From: Salipiger sp. CCB-MM3
Lineage (GTDB): Bacteria; Pseudomonadota; Alphaproteobacteria; Rhodobacterales; Rhodobacteraceae
Assembly (NCBI RefSeq): GCF_001687105.1
Contig: NZ_CP014595.1
Location: 2,016,501-2,080,500 of the forward strand
DNA length: 64,000 nt
Direction of reading: 5' to 3'
Position 1 is the stretch's first letter. Each line of letters starts with the position of its first letter. Below, piece by piece: positions 18,727 to 27,243 of this stretch. The position numbers were made by a program, and so were the translations under genes. The notes beneath the pieces were generated by a model. The model saw only the letters and a program-made list of their open reading frames with translations, did no database searches and had not been told where the DNA came from.

Positions 18727-19320
18727 TCAGCCCTGCGCGGCGTGGTCGCCCATCGCGTCGCGCCAGTGCTTGCGGCACAGCGAGACGTAGGATTCATTGC
18801 CGCCGATCTGCACCTGCGCGCCGTCGGTCAGCACATTGCCGTCACCATCCTGCCGCACCACCATCGTCGCCTTGCGCCCGCAATGGCAGATGGTGCGCAC
18901 CTCGCGCAGCGTATCGGCCAGCGCCAGCAGCGCCGCCGAGCCCGGAAACAGCTTGCCGCGGAAATCCACCCGCAGGCCATAGGCCATCACCGGCAGCTTC
19001 AGGTCGTCGACCACTCGCGCCAATTGCCAGACCTGCTCTTCGGTGAGGAACTGCGCCTCGTCGATGAAGATGCAGGCCAGCGGCGTCGCCTCTCGTGCGG
19101 CGGCGATCATCGCAAAAAGATCGTCCTCGGCGGCGAAGGTCTCGGCCTCTTGTCCCAGCCCGATGCGCGAGCCGATGCGGCCCTGCCCGGCGCGCGTGTC
19201 GAGCTTTGCGGTCAGAAGGAAGACCTCCATGCCGCGTTCGCGATAGTTGTGCGCCGCTTGCAGAAGCAGGGTCGATTTGCCGGCGTTCATGGTCGAATAG
19301 TGAAAATGCAGCTTGGCCAT
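18727..19320 (-). CDS. tdk: Thymidine kinase
   Basis: A 197-residue type II thymidine kinase for pyrimidine salvage. P-loop TMNAGKST is at residues 10-17, the Walker B-like IFIDEAQF near 85-92, and the zinc-binding pairs CHCGRKAT and LCRKHW near the C-terminus. ATG 19320 (MAKLHFHYS) is the family start. Stands alone and is divergent from the LuxR-type gene. Confidence 0.95.
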   Translation of the reverse strand: MAKLHFHYSTMNAGKSTLLLQAAHNYRERGMEVFLLTAKLDTRAGQGRIGSRIGLGQEAETFAAEDDLFAMIAAAREATPLACIFIDEAQFLTEEQVWQLARVVDDLKLPVMAYGLRVDFRGKLFPGSAALLALADTLREVRTICHCGRKATMVVRQDGDGNVLTDGAQVQIGGNESYVSLCRKHWRDAMGDHAAQG

Positions 19321-19467
19321 GCGCGCTGTCCTGCCGCAGCCGCGCGCGCTTCGCAAGCCTGACCACGCGCGCCGGAGCGGAAGTGTTGCGCGAAAAATTT
19401 GCCAAACCGAGGGTCTTGTCCGAAGATGGGGGTCCTGTTGCCGGGGTCATGATCGGGAGGTTGAGTG

Positions 19468-20322
19468 ATGTGGCATGCGGGAGAGGGCCCCGCACCGCGG
19501 CGGCCCATGCTGGAGGCTGAGCGGCATGTCCCGGACCTGCTGCAATGGTTCCTGACCGAACTGGAGATGACCGAGACGACCGAACAGGTCTGGCAGCTGA
19601 TCGTCCGGCTTGGCCGGACCCTCGATCTGCCCTTCGTCGATCTGATCACCTCTAGCCTGCAGAGCGCGTGCCGCCGCCCGCTCTTTGTCCGAAGCTCGCA
19701 TGACACCGGCTGGCTCGAGGCCTTTGGCAGCGATGTGGAGATCGGCCGCTGGTCCTATCTGCGCGGTCACGCCGCCGCGCATCTGACGCCGATCACCATT
19801 GGGCTGGAGTTCCTTTCGGAATACCGCGTTCTGCCCGAGCGCAGGATTGAGGTGCTGCGCGAGGCGGCGCGGCGCCGGATGCGGGCGGGCGTAGCCTTTC
19901 CGCTGCGCCAGGGCACGCCGCCGCGCGCCGGGATGCTCAGCTTTGCGGGGGATCATTCGCGGCGCGAGATGCTGGCGATCCTTCACGCCCATGGCTGGAC
20001 GCTCAGCACCGCCGCGTTGCTGGGCCACCAGAGGTTCGCGGCCTGCTTTGCCCGCGAGTTTCCGCTGCGCCGACAGGTCACCGAAAAGCAGATGGAATTG
20101 CTGGGGCTGATCGGATCGGGTCTGCACGACAAGGACATCGCGGGGGTGCTCGAGATATCTGTCTCGGCGGTGCGGCAGCGGCTGCAGGCGCTCTGCGCGC
20201 GCACCGGCATGACATCGCGTGCAGAGCTTGCAGCGCTGGCGATGTCGCTTGGCGTGCTGCCCGACCCGCTGCAGCCGGGCCTCGACCCCTCGGGGCCAGA
20301 AGCGGCGCGCTGCGTCTTCTAG
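19468..20322 (+). CDS. LuxR-family transcriptional regulator (solo)
   Basis: A 284-residue protein with an N-terminal domain resembling autoinducer-binding domains in size and position (about residues 15-185) and a LuxR-type helix-turn-helix near 200-265 (LTEK-like VTEKQMELLGLIGSGLHDKDIA and SVSAVRQRLQALCARTGM). The conserved Trp/Tyr/Asp set of true acyl-homoserine lactone receptors is not clearly seen, so the ligand is open. No luxI synthase is near. ATG 19468 has GGAGG 7 bases ahead. Confidence 0.8.
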   Translation: MWHAGEGPAPRRPMLEAERHVPDLLQWFLTELEMTETTEQVWQLIVRLGRTLDLPFVDLITSSLQSACRRPLFVRSSHDTGWLEAFGSDVEIGRWSYLRGHAAAHLTPITIGLEFLSEYRVLPERRIEVLREAARRRMRAGVAFPLRQGTPPRAGMLSFAGDHSRREMLAILHAHGWTLSTAALLGHQRFAACFAREFPLRRQVTEKQMELLGLIGSGLHDKDIAGVLEISVSAVRQRLQALCARTGMTSRAELAALAMSLGVLPDPLQPGLDPSGPEAARCVF

Positions 20323-20369
20323 CGCTCTGGTCGTGGCTCAGCCACGGCCGAGCGGGAGCGCCAAAATAA

Positions 20370-20393
20370 ATGCTCCCGGAAGACCGGGAGCAT
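20370..20393 (-). terminator. Stem-loop with weak T run on the minus strand
   Basis: ATGCTCCCGG / CCGGGAGCAT, a perfect 10-base stem with an AAGA loop. On the minus strand it is followed by TTATTTTGG, so it could end a short minus-strand transcript. On the plus strand no T run follows, though it might still serve the LuxR-type gene. Confidence 0.45.
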
Positions 20394-20600
20394 CGCGCCG
20401 TGATGAAATCCAAAAGCAAAATCAACTGTCTCCGAAGAGATAAAGGGTGATCACGCAGGGATGCGGTCGCAAGCCGACCGAAATTGTCGCCGCCTCCCGG
20501 CGCGGCCAGTGCCGCTGGAACCAGAAAATCTCCGAGCCCCTCCTCCATTGGCCCAATGACAGAAGGATAGCACGGCTGATGCGCGCAACGGATTGCGCTG

Positions 20601-20628
20601 GCGCAATAAAACGGGCCCCAAAGGGGCC
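20601..20628 (-). terminator. Intrinsic terminator of rimO
   Basis: On the minus strand CGGGCCCC - 3 bases - GGGGCCCG followed by TTTTATTG, 83 bases past the rimO stop. Confidence 0.85.
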
Positions 20629-20711
20629 CGGCGCTGGCGCGATTTGTGTCAGAACCTGTCAAAAGTGCCAGTTTGCCGCGGGCATTGCCGCGGCCTGCTG
20701 GCGGGATGGGC

Positions 20712-22085
20712 TCAGTTCGATTCGATCAAACGGCCCCAGAGATCGTATTCGCCCGCTTCATCCACCTCGACGGTGACCATGTCGCCGGGCTTGAGGTGTT
20801 CGAAGCCCTCGTCGATGAACAGGTTGCCGTCGATCTCCGGCGCATCGGCCTTGGTGCGGCAGGTGGCGGCATCCTCGTCGACCTCATCCACCAGAACCTG
20901 CAGGGTCTGACCGACCTTGGCTTCGAGCTTGGCCTCAGAGATCGCCTGCGCCTTCTCCATGAAGCGCTCCCAGCGGTCCTGCTTGACCTCCTCGGGCACA
21001 TGGTCCGGCAGCGCGTTCGAGCGCGCACCCTCGACGTTCTCGTATTTGAAGCAGCCAACCCGGTCGAGCTGCGCCTCGTCCATCCAATCGAGCAGCGTCT
21101 GGAACTCGTCTTCGGTCTCGCCGGGGTAGCCGACGATGAAGGTCGAGCGCAGGGTGATGTCCGGGCAATCGGCGCGCCAGGCGGCGATCTCGTCGAGCGT
21201 GCGCGCGGCGGCGGCGGGGCGCGCCATGCGCTTCAGCGTGTCGGGGTGGGCATGCTGGAACGGGATGTCGAGATAGGGCAGCACCAGCCCCTCGGCCATC
21301 GCTGGGATAAGCTCACGCACGTGCGGGTAGGGATAGACGTAATGCATCCGCACCCATGCGCCGAACTGTCCCAGCTCACGCGCCAGCGACAGGATCGGGA
21401 ATTTCTCGTCGCGGTCCTTCCAGTCGGTGCCATAGGCCGAGGTGTCCTGACTGATCACCAGCAGTTCCTTCACCCCCGCCTCGACCAGCTTTTCGGCCTC
21501 GCGCAGCACCGCGCGCTGCGGGCGCGAGGTCAGCAGGCCGCGCATGTCGGGGATGATGCAGAACTTGCACTTGTGGTTACAGCCTTCCGAGATCTTCAGA
21601 TAGCTGTAGTGGCGCGGCGTGAGCTTCACGCCCGAGCCGGGCAGCAGATCGACAAAAGGATCGGGGGAGGGCGGCACGGCGCCATGCACCGCGTCGAGCA
21701 CCTGCTCGTATTGATGCGGGCCGGTGACCGCCAGAACCTTGGGATGGGCGCCGGTGATATACTCGGGCTCGGCACCGAGACAGCCGGTGACGATGACCCG
21801 GCCGTTCTCCTTCAGCGCTTCGCCGATCGCCTCGAGGCTCTCGGCCTTGGCGCTGTCGAGAAAGCCGCAGGTGTTCACGATCACCGCATCGGCGCCGGAA
21901 TAGTCGGGCGAGATGCCATAGCCCTCGGCGCGCAGCCGGGTGAGGATGCGCTCGCTGTCGACCAGCGCCTTGGGGCAGCCAAGCGAGACCATGCCGATGG
22001 TCGGCTGGCCATCGCGGCGGGTTTCCGTGACGCGGGCGCGGGCAAGGTCGGGGCGAAGATCGGGCGGATTCTGCATGGGCGGCAT
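20712..22085 (-). CDS. rimO: Ribosomal protein S12 methylthiotransferase
   Basis: A 457-residue radical SAM enzyme that adds a methylthio group to an aspartate of ribosomal protein S12. N-terminal MTTase domain with cysteines in [21 protein letters not shown] and TGCLGAE; radical SAM cluster motif CNHKCKFC near residues 168-175; C-terminal TRAM domain. The start is uncertain: ATG 22085 has AGAGAG upstream, while ATG 22076 gives the usual [12 protein letters not shown] form. Its terminator lies at 20601-20628. Upstream is the large inverted repeat at 22130-22282. Confidence 0.95.
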   Translation of the reverse strand: MPPMQNPPDLRPDLARARVTETRRDGQPTIGMVSLGCPKALVDSERILTRLRAEGYGISPDYSGADAVIVNTCGFLDSAKAESLEAIGEALKENGRVIVTGCLGAEPEYITGAHPKVLAVTGPHQYEQVLDAVHGAVPPSPDPFVDLLPGSGVKLTPRHYSYLKISEGCNHKCKFCIIPDMRGLLTSRPQRAVLREAEKLVEAGVKELLVISQDTSAYGTDWKDRDEKFPILSLARELGQFGAWVRMHYVYPYPHVRELIPAMAEGLVLPYLDIPFQHAHPDTLKRMARPAAAARTLDEIAAWRADCPDITLRSTFIVGYPGETEDEFQTLLDWMDEAQLDRVGCFKYENVEGARSNALPDHVPEEVKQDRWERFMEKAQAISEAKLEAKVGQTLQVLVDEVDEDAATCRTKADAPEIDGNLFIDEGFEHLKPGDMVTVEVDEAGEYDLWGRLIESN

Positions 22086-22129
22086 ATACGCGCTCTCTTG
22101 GCTCCGGGAAAGGGCGCTTGGCACCGTGG

Positions 22130-22282
22130 CGCTTCATTCTGCGGCGCCGCGCGCATGGGGCGGGCGCGCCCTGCGTATTTGGAAAGAGAAGAAGCCATGG
22201 AGGGTCCCAGTTCTTCTTCTCTTTTCAAATACGCAAGGGGGGTGAGGCGCGGCAGCGCCGAGGGGGCAGCGCCCCCTTAGGC
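22130..22282. repeat. Head-to-head pair of REP-like elements forming a 23-base hairpin
   Basis: Arms at 22172-22194 and 22213-22235 (TGCGTATTTGGAAAGAG and so on) are complementary over 23 bases with only one G-T wobble, with an 18-base loop. Outside the arms are GC-rich parts: a GCGGCGCC block on the left and GGGGGC-AGC-GCCCCC on the right. Each half resembles the element at 16439-16502, so this is two copies in opposite orientation between rimO and the SLC13 gene. It can extrude as a large cruciform or RNA stem. Confidence 0.7.
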
Positions 22283-22286
22283 CGGG

Positions 22287-24068
22287 TCAGCCATAGAGCC
22301 AGAGGATGCCGGCGCAGGCGGCAAGCGCCGCCACGAGGTTCATCGCCAGCCCGATCTTCAGGAAATCGGAGAATCGGTAATTGCCCGCGCCATAGACCAG
22401 CGTGTTGGTCTGATAGCCGATTGGCGTGGCGAAACTGGCCGAGGCGCCGAACATCACCGCAGCGGTCAGCGCGCGCGGATCGAGCCCGGTGCTCTGGGCG
22501 AGCCCGATGGCAATGGGGGTGAAGACCACGGCGACGGCGTTGTTGGTCACGGTCTCGGTCAGCAGCGAGGCCAGCAGATAGACCGAGAGCAGCGCGAGGA
22601 AGGGCGGCATTCCAGAGATCGGCGGCGCCAGCCAGCCAACGAGCAGATCCATCGCGCCGGTGTTCTGCAGGCCCAGCCCGACCACCAGCATGGCGAAGAT
22701 CAGCACGAGGATCGCGCCATCGACCGCACCCCATGCCTCGTCGGCGTCGATGCAGCGCAGCATGAGAATGGCGGCGACCGCGAGTAGCGAGAGCGTGGCG
22801 ATCTCCATCACGCCGAAGGCCGCAAGCAGCACGACGGCGGCCAGCGCAGCCAGCACCAGCGGCGCGCGGCCGCGGCGGAAGGCGCGCCCGGTGGGGCGGC
22901 TGACGGAGACCAGCTGCGCCTCATCCTCAAGCGTCTGGAACGCCGTGGGCGGGCCTTCGAGCAGCAGCTTGTCGGCGGGACGCAGCCGCACCGAGCCGAG
23001 GTCGGGGCCGGGGTTGTGTTCGTGCCGGTGCGCGCCCAGCACCCGCACGCCAAAGCGCCGCCCCAGCGACATGCTGCCCAGGCTGCGGCCAAGGCTCGAT
23101 TTGCGCGGCGAGACCACCACTTCGACGGTCACAAGCTCGCCCTCTGGGGGCTCGCCGCGGCGCAGACCGATCTTCAGGGCCGGATCGTCATGCAGCGTCA
23201 GAAGTTCGGAGGTGGGCGCGCGGAAGATCACCGTGTCGCCCTTCTCGAGCTCTTGCTCCTCAATCGGGGCAGGCAGGGCGCGGCCTTTGCGGCGCAGGCC
23301 GATCACCCTGACGCCGCCGCGTTTGAACGGGGCGATCTCGGAGAGCGGCGTGCCGTCGAGGCTGTCGTCGGTGAGCACGGCCTCCGACAGAAACGTTGTC
23401 TCGCCGAGCATCTGGTCGGGATCGCTGGCCTGCCGGTTGGGCAGCAGCCACGGGCCGAGCAGGGCCAGAGTGCCGCCGCCCGCCAGCGCCACCAGAAGGC
23501 CGATGGGGGTGATCTCGAAGATGCCGAAAGGCTCCAGCCCCTGACCGCGGGCGACGCCGTCGACCAGCAGGTTGGTCGAGGTGCCGATCAGCGTGCAGGT
23601 GCCGCCGAGGATGGCCACATAGCTCAGCGGGATCAGCAGCCGGGTCGGCGCCTTGCCGAGCGCCGCGGCGAGCCGGATCACCACCGGGATCAGCACCAGA
23701 ACGACGGGCGTGTTGTTGACGAAGCCCGAAGCCAGAAGCGTCACCCCAAGGATCACCACCAGCGCCAGCGCAGGCTTTTCCTTGGCTTGGGTGATCACCA
23801 TGTTGGAGATCGCTTCGAGCACCCCGGTGCGCACCAACGCGCCCGACAGCACGAACATCGCTCCGATGGTCAGCGGGGCGGGGTTCGAGAACACCGAGAG
23901 CAGCTCGTCGGTCGAGACGAACCCCAAGGCCACGAAGAGCGCGGCGAGGCCCGCTGCGGGCACTTCGGGTGGGTAGATCTCGAGCATGAACAGCACGAAG
24001 AGGCCGACGATCAACGCCAGAGACAGCAGCGCGGCATAGCCCCCGATGAGGGTCTGAAGTTCGGTCAT
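22287..24068 (-). CDS. SLC13-family permease with TrkA-C domains
   Basis: A 593-residue membrane protein of the DASS/SLC13 type. About six hydrophobic helices in the first 210 residues (including FVNNTPVVLVLIPVV, GGTCTLIGTSTNLLVDG) are followed by a soluble part (about 215-385) with two RCK/TrkA-C-like units (GVRVIGLRRKGRALP and RVLGAHRHEHNP segments) and another helical half holding LLTETVTNNAVAVV and SFATPIGYQTNTLVYG, the two SNT-like signatures of the fold. Homologues carry dicarboxylates, citrate or sulfate. Substrate not told by the sequence; sulfate or organic acids are options. Confidence 0.88.
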   Translation of the reverse strand: MTELQTLIGGYAALLSLALIVGLFVLFMLEIYPPEVPAAGLAALFVALGFVSTDELLSVFSNPAPLTIGAMFVLSGALVRTGVLEAISNMVITQAKEKPALALVVILGVTLLASGFVNNTPVVLVLIPVVIRLAAALGKAPTRLLIPLSYVAILGGTCTLIGTSTNLLVDGVARGQGLEPFGIFEITPIGLLVALAGGGTLALLGPWLLPNRQASDPDQMLGETTFLSEAVLTDDSLDGTPLSEIAPFKRGGVRVIGLRRKGRALPAPIEEQELEKGDTVIFRAPTSELLTLHDDPALKIGLRRGEPPEGELVTVEVVVSPRKSSLGRSLGSMSLGRRFGVRVLGAHRHEHNPGPDLGSVRLRPADKLLLEGPPTAFQTLEDEAQLVSVSRPTGRAFRRGRAPLVLAALAAVVLLAAFGVMEIATLSLLAVAAILMLRCIDADEAWGAVDGAILVLIFAMLVVGLGLQNTGAMDLLVGWLAPPISGMPPFLALLSVYLLASLLTETVTNNAVAVVFTPIAIGLAQSTGLDPRALTAAVMFGASASFATPIGYQTNTLVYGAGNYRFSDFLKIGLAMNLVAALAACAGILWLYG

Positions 24069-24192
24069 GCGTGTTCACCCATTGCTTGGGCACAACGCTG
24101 GAGGTCACGGCAAGGTTGCGCAACCCCCTGCGGAACGGGCGAAAATCGGCGCAGCTTCCGCGCGGGCGGGCAGGGACAACGATGCAGGCATG

Positions 24193-24226
24193 AAAAAACC
24201 GCCCGGGCCGGAGCCGCGGGCGGTTT
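24193..24226 (-). terminator. Intrinsic terminator after gcrA
   Basis: On the minus strand AAACCGCCCG / CGGGCGGTTT followed by a T run (24193-24198 on the plus strand is AAAAAA), 24 bases past the gcrA stop. Confidence 0.85.
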
Positions 24227-24249
24227 CAGAATGCTTGGCGATGCGCGGC

Positions 24250-24861
24250 TCAGCGGCGGCGGTCGCGGCGCGAGGACATCGGCTGGAAGGCCACGCCCAC
24301 ATGCGCCTCGCAATAGGGTTTGCCCTGCTGCACCGGCAGGCCGCAGAACCAGAAGTCCTCGGTTGCCGGATCGCCCACCGGCCATTTGCAGGTGCGCTCG
24401 GTCAGGTCCATCAGCGACAGCTTCTTGGCCTTCTTCTCGACCTCGCTGACCTTGGCCAGAGCCTCGGGGCTGATCTCATTGGCCGAGGGCTGCGGCGGCA
24501 GCGGCTGGCCGGCCGGCACGATCGGCTTGCGCGACGGGCCGACGGGCGCCGGGCGGGTTTCGGGCACCGGGGCCGCCTCGCGCGCGGCGGGCTCGGGCGC
24601 TGCCGCGGGTTCCGGCTTGGGTGCGGGTTTGGCCCTGCTTTCCTTTGCTGCGGGCTTGGCTTCCTTGGCCGGGGCTGCGGGCGCAGCAGGGGCCGACGCG
24701 CCGCCAGCAGGGGCGGTGCGGTTCGAGAGGCCCAGCCGGTGCACCTTGCCGATCACCGCATTGCGGGTGACGCCGCCAAGTTCCTTGGCGATCTGGCTGG
24801 CCGACTGGCCCTCGGCCCACATCTTCTTGAGAAGCTCGACGCGCTCATCCGTCCAGGACAT
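24250..24861 (-). CDS. gcrA: GcrA-family cell cycle regulator
   Basis: A 203-residue protein with the GcrA DNA-binding N-terminus MSWTDERVELLKKMWAEGQS and then VTRNAVIGKVHRLGL (residues 1-45), a long Ala/Pro/Glu-rich linker (about 50-130) and the conserved C-terminal CKWPVGDPATEDFWFCG plus GKPYCEAHV segment that binds the sigma-70 domain. In Caulobacter GcrA acts with sigma-70 at promoters carrying methylated GAnTC sites. An intrinsic-terminator-like hairpin sits in the leader only 19 bases before the start (24880-24906), see findings. Divergent from the ABC-2 permease gene. Confidence 0.95.
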   Translation of the reverse strand: MSWTDERVELLKKMWAEGQSASQIAKELGGVTRNAVIGKVHRLGLSNRTAPAGGASAPAAPAAPAKEAKPAAKESRAKPAPKPEPAAAPEPAAREAAPVPETRPAPVGPSRKPIVPAGQPLPPQPSANEISPEALAKVSEVEKKAKKLSLMDLTERTCKWPVGDPATEDFWFCGLPVQQGKPYCEAHVGVAFQPMSSRRDRRR

Positions 24862-24879
24862 GTCCGATCCTTGCTTGAG

Positions 24880-24906
24880 AAAAAGCGGCCCGTGATCAAG
24901 GGCCGC
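24880..24906 (-). terminator. Terminator-like hairpin in the gcrA leader
   Basis: On the minus strand GCGGCCC - 8 bases - GGGCCGC followed by TTTTT (arms at 24885-24891 and 24900-24906). It lies between any upstream gcrA promoter and the gcrA ribosome site (AAGGA). It points the same way as gcrA, so it can only act on a gcrA leader transcript or on antisense reading from the right. Confidence 0.65.
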
Positions 24907-24984
24907 CTGAAAATTCCATCAGGGGCCCTATTGTAGTCATCGTATGGCGAGTTACAAGCCGGACCCAAACGGAAAGGAGACCTC

Positions 24985-25794
24985 ATGGACAGCCAAGCCC
25001 GCTTTGAGCCCGGCGCCCGGCGTTTCGGCGCGGTGAACTGGCTCGGCCTCGCCACTCTGTGCCGCCGGGAAACCCAAAGATTTCTTGCGGTCTGGACGCA
25101 GACGCTGCTGGCGCCACTGGTCACCGCCGGTCTGTTTCTGGTGATCTTCACCATTGCGATAGGTCCGACGCGCGGCGAGGTGATGGGCGTGCCCTTCACC
25201 CAGTTCATCGCCCCCGGCATCCTGATGATGACGGTGATCCAAAACGCCTTTGCCAACACCTCCTCGTCGATCGTGATCTCGAAGGTGCAGGGCAACATCG
25301 TCGACACGCTGATGCCGCCGCTGGCGCCGTTCGAACTGGTGATCGGCTACCTCGCGGGCGGCATCACGCGCGGGCTGGTGGTGGCCTGCGCCATCCTGCT
25401 CGGGCTCTGGGCGACGACCGGGCTGGTGCCCGCGCATCCGCTGATCGTGCTGGGCTTTGTGCTGCTGGGCGGGGCGTTCCTGTCGTCCGTGGGCATCGTT
25501 GCGGGGCTGTTCGCCAATAAGTTCGACCAGATGGCGGCGATCACCAATTTCATCGTGACGCCTTTGGCGTTCCTGTCGGGCACGTTCTACTCGCGCGAGG
25601 CTTTGCCGCCACTGCTGTACGAGATCACCCAGTTCAACCCGGTGTTCTATCTGATCGACGGCGCCCGCTATGGCGTGCTGGGGGTGTCGGACGCGGACCC
25701 GGCGCTGGGGGCCGTGGTCTCGATTGTGGCGACTGCGGTGGTCTGTCTCGGCGCTTGGGGGCTCTTCCGCACCGGCTGGCGGCTCAAGGCCTGA
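24985..25794 (+). CDS. ABC-2 type transporter permease (orphan)
   Basis: A 269-residue permease with six predicted helices and the ABC-2 family block FANKFDQMAAITNFIVTPLAFLSGTFY (about residues 175-200), like YadH and NodJ. N-terminal cytosolic part GLATLCRRETQRFLAVWTQT is typical. It needs an ATPase, yet none is adjacent. ATG 24985 follows AAAGGAGA. Possible cargo: polysaccharide or lipid, or drugs; not decided. A strong two-way terminator separates it from pcs. Confidence 0.88.
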   Translation: MDSQARFEPGARRFGAVNWLGLATLCRRETQRFLAVWTQTLLAPLVTAGLFLVIFTIAIGPTRGEVMGVPFTQFIAPGILMMTVIQNAFANTSSSIVISKVQGNIVDTLMPPLAPFELVIGYLAGGITRGLVVACAILLGLWATTGLVPAHPLIVLGFVLLGGAFLSSVGIVAGLFANKFDQMAAITNFIVTPLAFLSGTFYSREALPPLLYEITQFNPVFYLIDGARYGVLGVSDADPALGAVVSIVATAVVCLGAWGLFRTGWRLKA

Positions 25795-25823
25795 GCGGGC
25801 AAGCCCCGGACCGCCCCCGAAAG

Positions 25824-25858
25824 AAAACGCCGGCCTCTTTGCGGGGGCCGGCGTTTTT
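25824..25858. terminator. Two-way intrinsic terminator between ABC-2 permease and pcs
   Basis: AAAACGCCGGCC / GGCCGGCGTTTT with a 10-base loop. T run on the plus strand at 25854-25858 and on the minus strand opposite AAGAAAA at 25821-25827, so it can end both facing operons. Confidence 0.92.
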
Positions 25859-25880
25859 CGTTGGGTGCTGCGGGTTCGGA

Positions 25881-26573
25881 TCAGCGGCGCTGGGGAATCA
25901 CCTGCTGGGCGATGCCCGCGAAGATCAGATAGACCGAGGTGATCACCAGACCCCAATGCGCCCAGCTTCCGGCGTGGAAGTTGGTCCAGGCCGCCCAGCC
26001 CGCACAGCCGGTCCAGATCAGCGCCATGGGCAGCGAGAACGGCCGCCAGCGCACGGTGCGCACCGGGTGGATGAACTTCAGCGGCAGGAACATCGCCACC
26101 GACAGCACCGCCACCAGCGTCAGGATCACCCAGAAATCCGGCTTCAGCGCAAAGAGCACAAGCACCAGCATGTTCCAGCAGCCGGGAAAGCCTTGGAACG
26201 AGTTGTCGGTGGTCTTCATCCGGCTGTCGGCGAAATACATCGCCGAGGCGAAGGTGATGACAATGATCGCGAACCAGCCTGTCCAGCCCGGCAGCAGCCC
26301 CGAGTTGAAGAGGGCAAAGGCGGGGATGAACACATAGGTCAGATAGTCGATGATCAGGTCGAGCAGCACGCCGTCGAAGCGCGGTGAGTTGACCTTGACG
26401 TCGTATTTGCGGGCCAGCGGGCCGTCGACGCCATCCACGGCGAAAGCGACCACCAGCCACAGGAACATGATCGACCAGTCCTCCTGCGCGGCGGCCAGCA
26501 TGGCCAGCATGGCAAAAACGGCACCGGTTGCGGTGAGCAGGTGAACGATGAGGGCACGGGCTTGAAGTGTCAT
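25881..26573 (-). CDS. pcs: Phosphatidylcholine synthase
   Basis: A 230-residue membrane protein that joins choline to CDP-diacylglycerol to form phosphatidylcholine. The CDP-alcohol phosphotransferase motif is present in the Pcs form: DGPLARKYDV...FDGVLLDLIID (about residues 52-78), followed by several hydrophobic helices. Length and the TNFHAGSW segment near the C-terminus fit. ATG 26573 (MTLQARALIVHLL) is chosen since upstream residues are not hydrophobic or family-like. Last gene of the dapF-mtaB-paiB-pcs run. Confidence 0.9.
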   Translation of the reverse strand: MTLQARALIVHLLTATGAVFAMLAMLAAAQEDWSIMFLWLVVAFAVDGVDGPLARKYDVKVNSPRFDGVLLDLIIDYLTYVFIPAFALFNSGLLPGWTGWFAIIVITFASAMYFADSRMKTTDNSFQGFPGCWNMLVLVLFALKPDFWVILTLVAVLSVAMFLPLKFIHPVRTVRWRPFSLPMALIWTGCAGWAAWTNFHAGSWAHWGLVITSVYLIFAGIAQQVIPQRR

Positions 26574-26612
26574 GCCGCCCGTCTTGGCGGAAATGAGACC
26601 GCCGCGCAATCG

Positions 26613-27239
26613 TCACGCCTCGTCGGCTGGCGGATCCTTCATTAGCGTGGCCAGCGTGCCCAGGTCCATCCCAAAGCCGCTCTGCAGCTTTTCCCCGGCG
26701 CTCTCGCGCATTTCAGCGGTCTTGTTCTGCGAGAGCTTCCACGTGCTGTCGATCTCGTCGATGCGCAGCCGGAACGGCAGGATCATACGCTGCAGCTTGG
26801 CCCGGACCTCCGGGTCCATCTTGTCCATGGTCCAAGGGGTCTTGGGGGTAAGGCGGGCCTCGAAGGCGGCGCTCTGCTCGGCCAGCAGCGGGTCGATCTG
26901 CGCGTGTGGCAGCGGCTCGAGCGTGCCGGTCAGATGCACCGCCACATAGTTCCACGTCGGCACCTGTCCGGGATCGCCGTACCAGTCGGGCGAGACGTAG
27001 CCGTCGGCGCCATTCACCGCGAGCCGTGCGGGAAGGCCGTCGCGGGCGGCGCGGCAGATCGGGTTCGAGCGCACGAGGTGCAGATCGGCATAGCTGGCAT
27101 CTTCCGACAGCAGGAAGGGCACATGCGACAGCAGCGGCGCGCCCTCGGCGCTGACCGCCAGCGTGCCGAAGGAGCGCGCGCGCACGAGATCGAGACTGCG
27201 GGCAAGCTCGGTCCGGCGGAAGGTCGGGTTCGGATGCAT
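26613..27239 (-). CDS. FMN-binding, PaiB-like protein
   Basis: A 208-residue protein of the PaiB family (FMN_bind_2): MHPNPTFRR start, the VSPDWYGDPGQVPTWNY block (about 80-96) that defines the family, and a C-terminal KLSQNKTAEMRE segment. In Bacillus PaiB is called a negative regulator of sporulation and protease genes, but the fold is flavin-binding and no DNA-binding motif is seen. It begins 4 bases after the mtaB stop. Confidence 0.88.
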   Translation of the reverse strand: MHPNPTFRRTELARSLDLVRARSFGTLAVSAEGAPLLSHVPFLLSEDASYADLHLVRSNPICRAARDGLPARLAVNGADGYVSPDWYGDPGQVPTWNYVAVHLTGTLEPLPHAQIDPLLAEQSAAFEARLTPKTPWTMDKMDPEVRAKLQRMILPFRLRIDEIDSTWKLSQNKTAEMRESAGEKLQSGFGMDLGTLATLMKDPPADEA

Positions 27240-27243
27240 GGCC

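Larger units (their letters stand above)
20323..20711. other. 389-base gene-free stretch with two strong hairpins
   Basis: Between the LuxR-type gene and rimO, which face each other. It holds the stem ATGCTCCCGG / CCGGGAGCAT (20370-20393), the rimO terminator (20601-20628), and a CGTGGCT/AGCCACG stem near 20331-20345. No convincing open frame; a minus-strand frame across it lacks a ribosome site and family resemblance. Confidence 0.6.
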
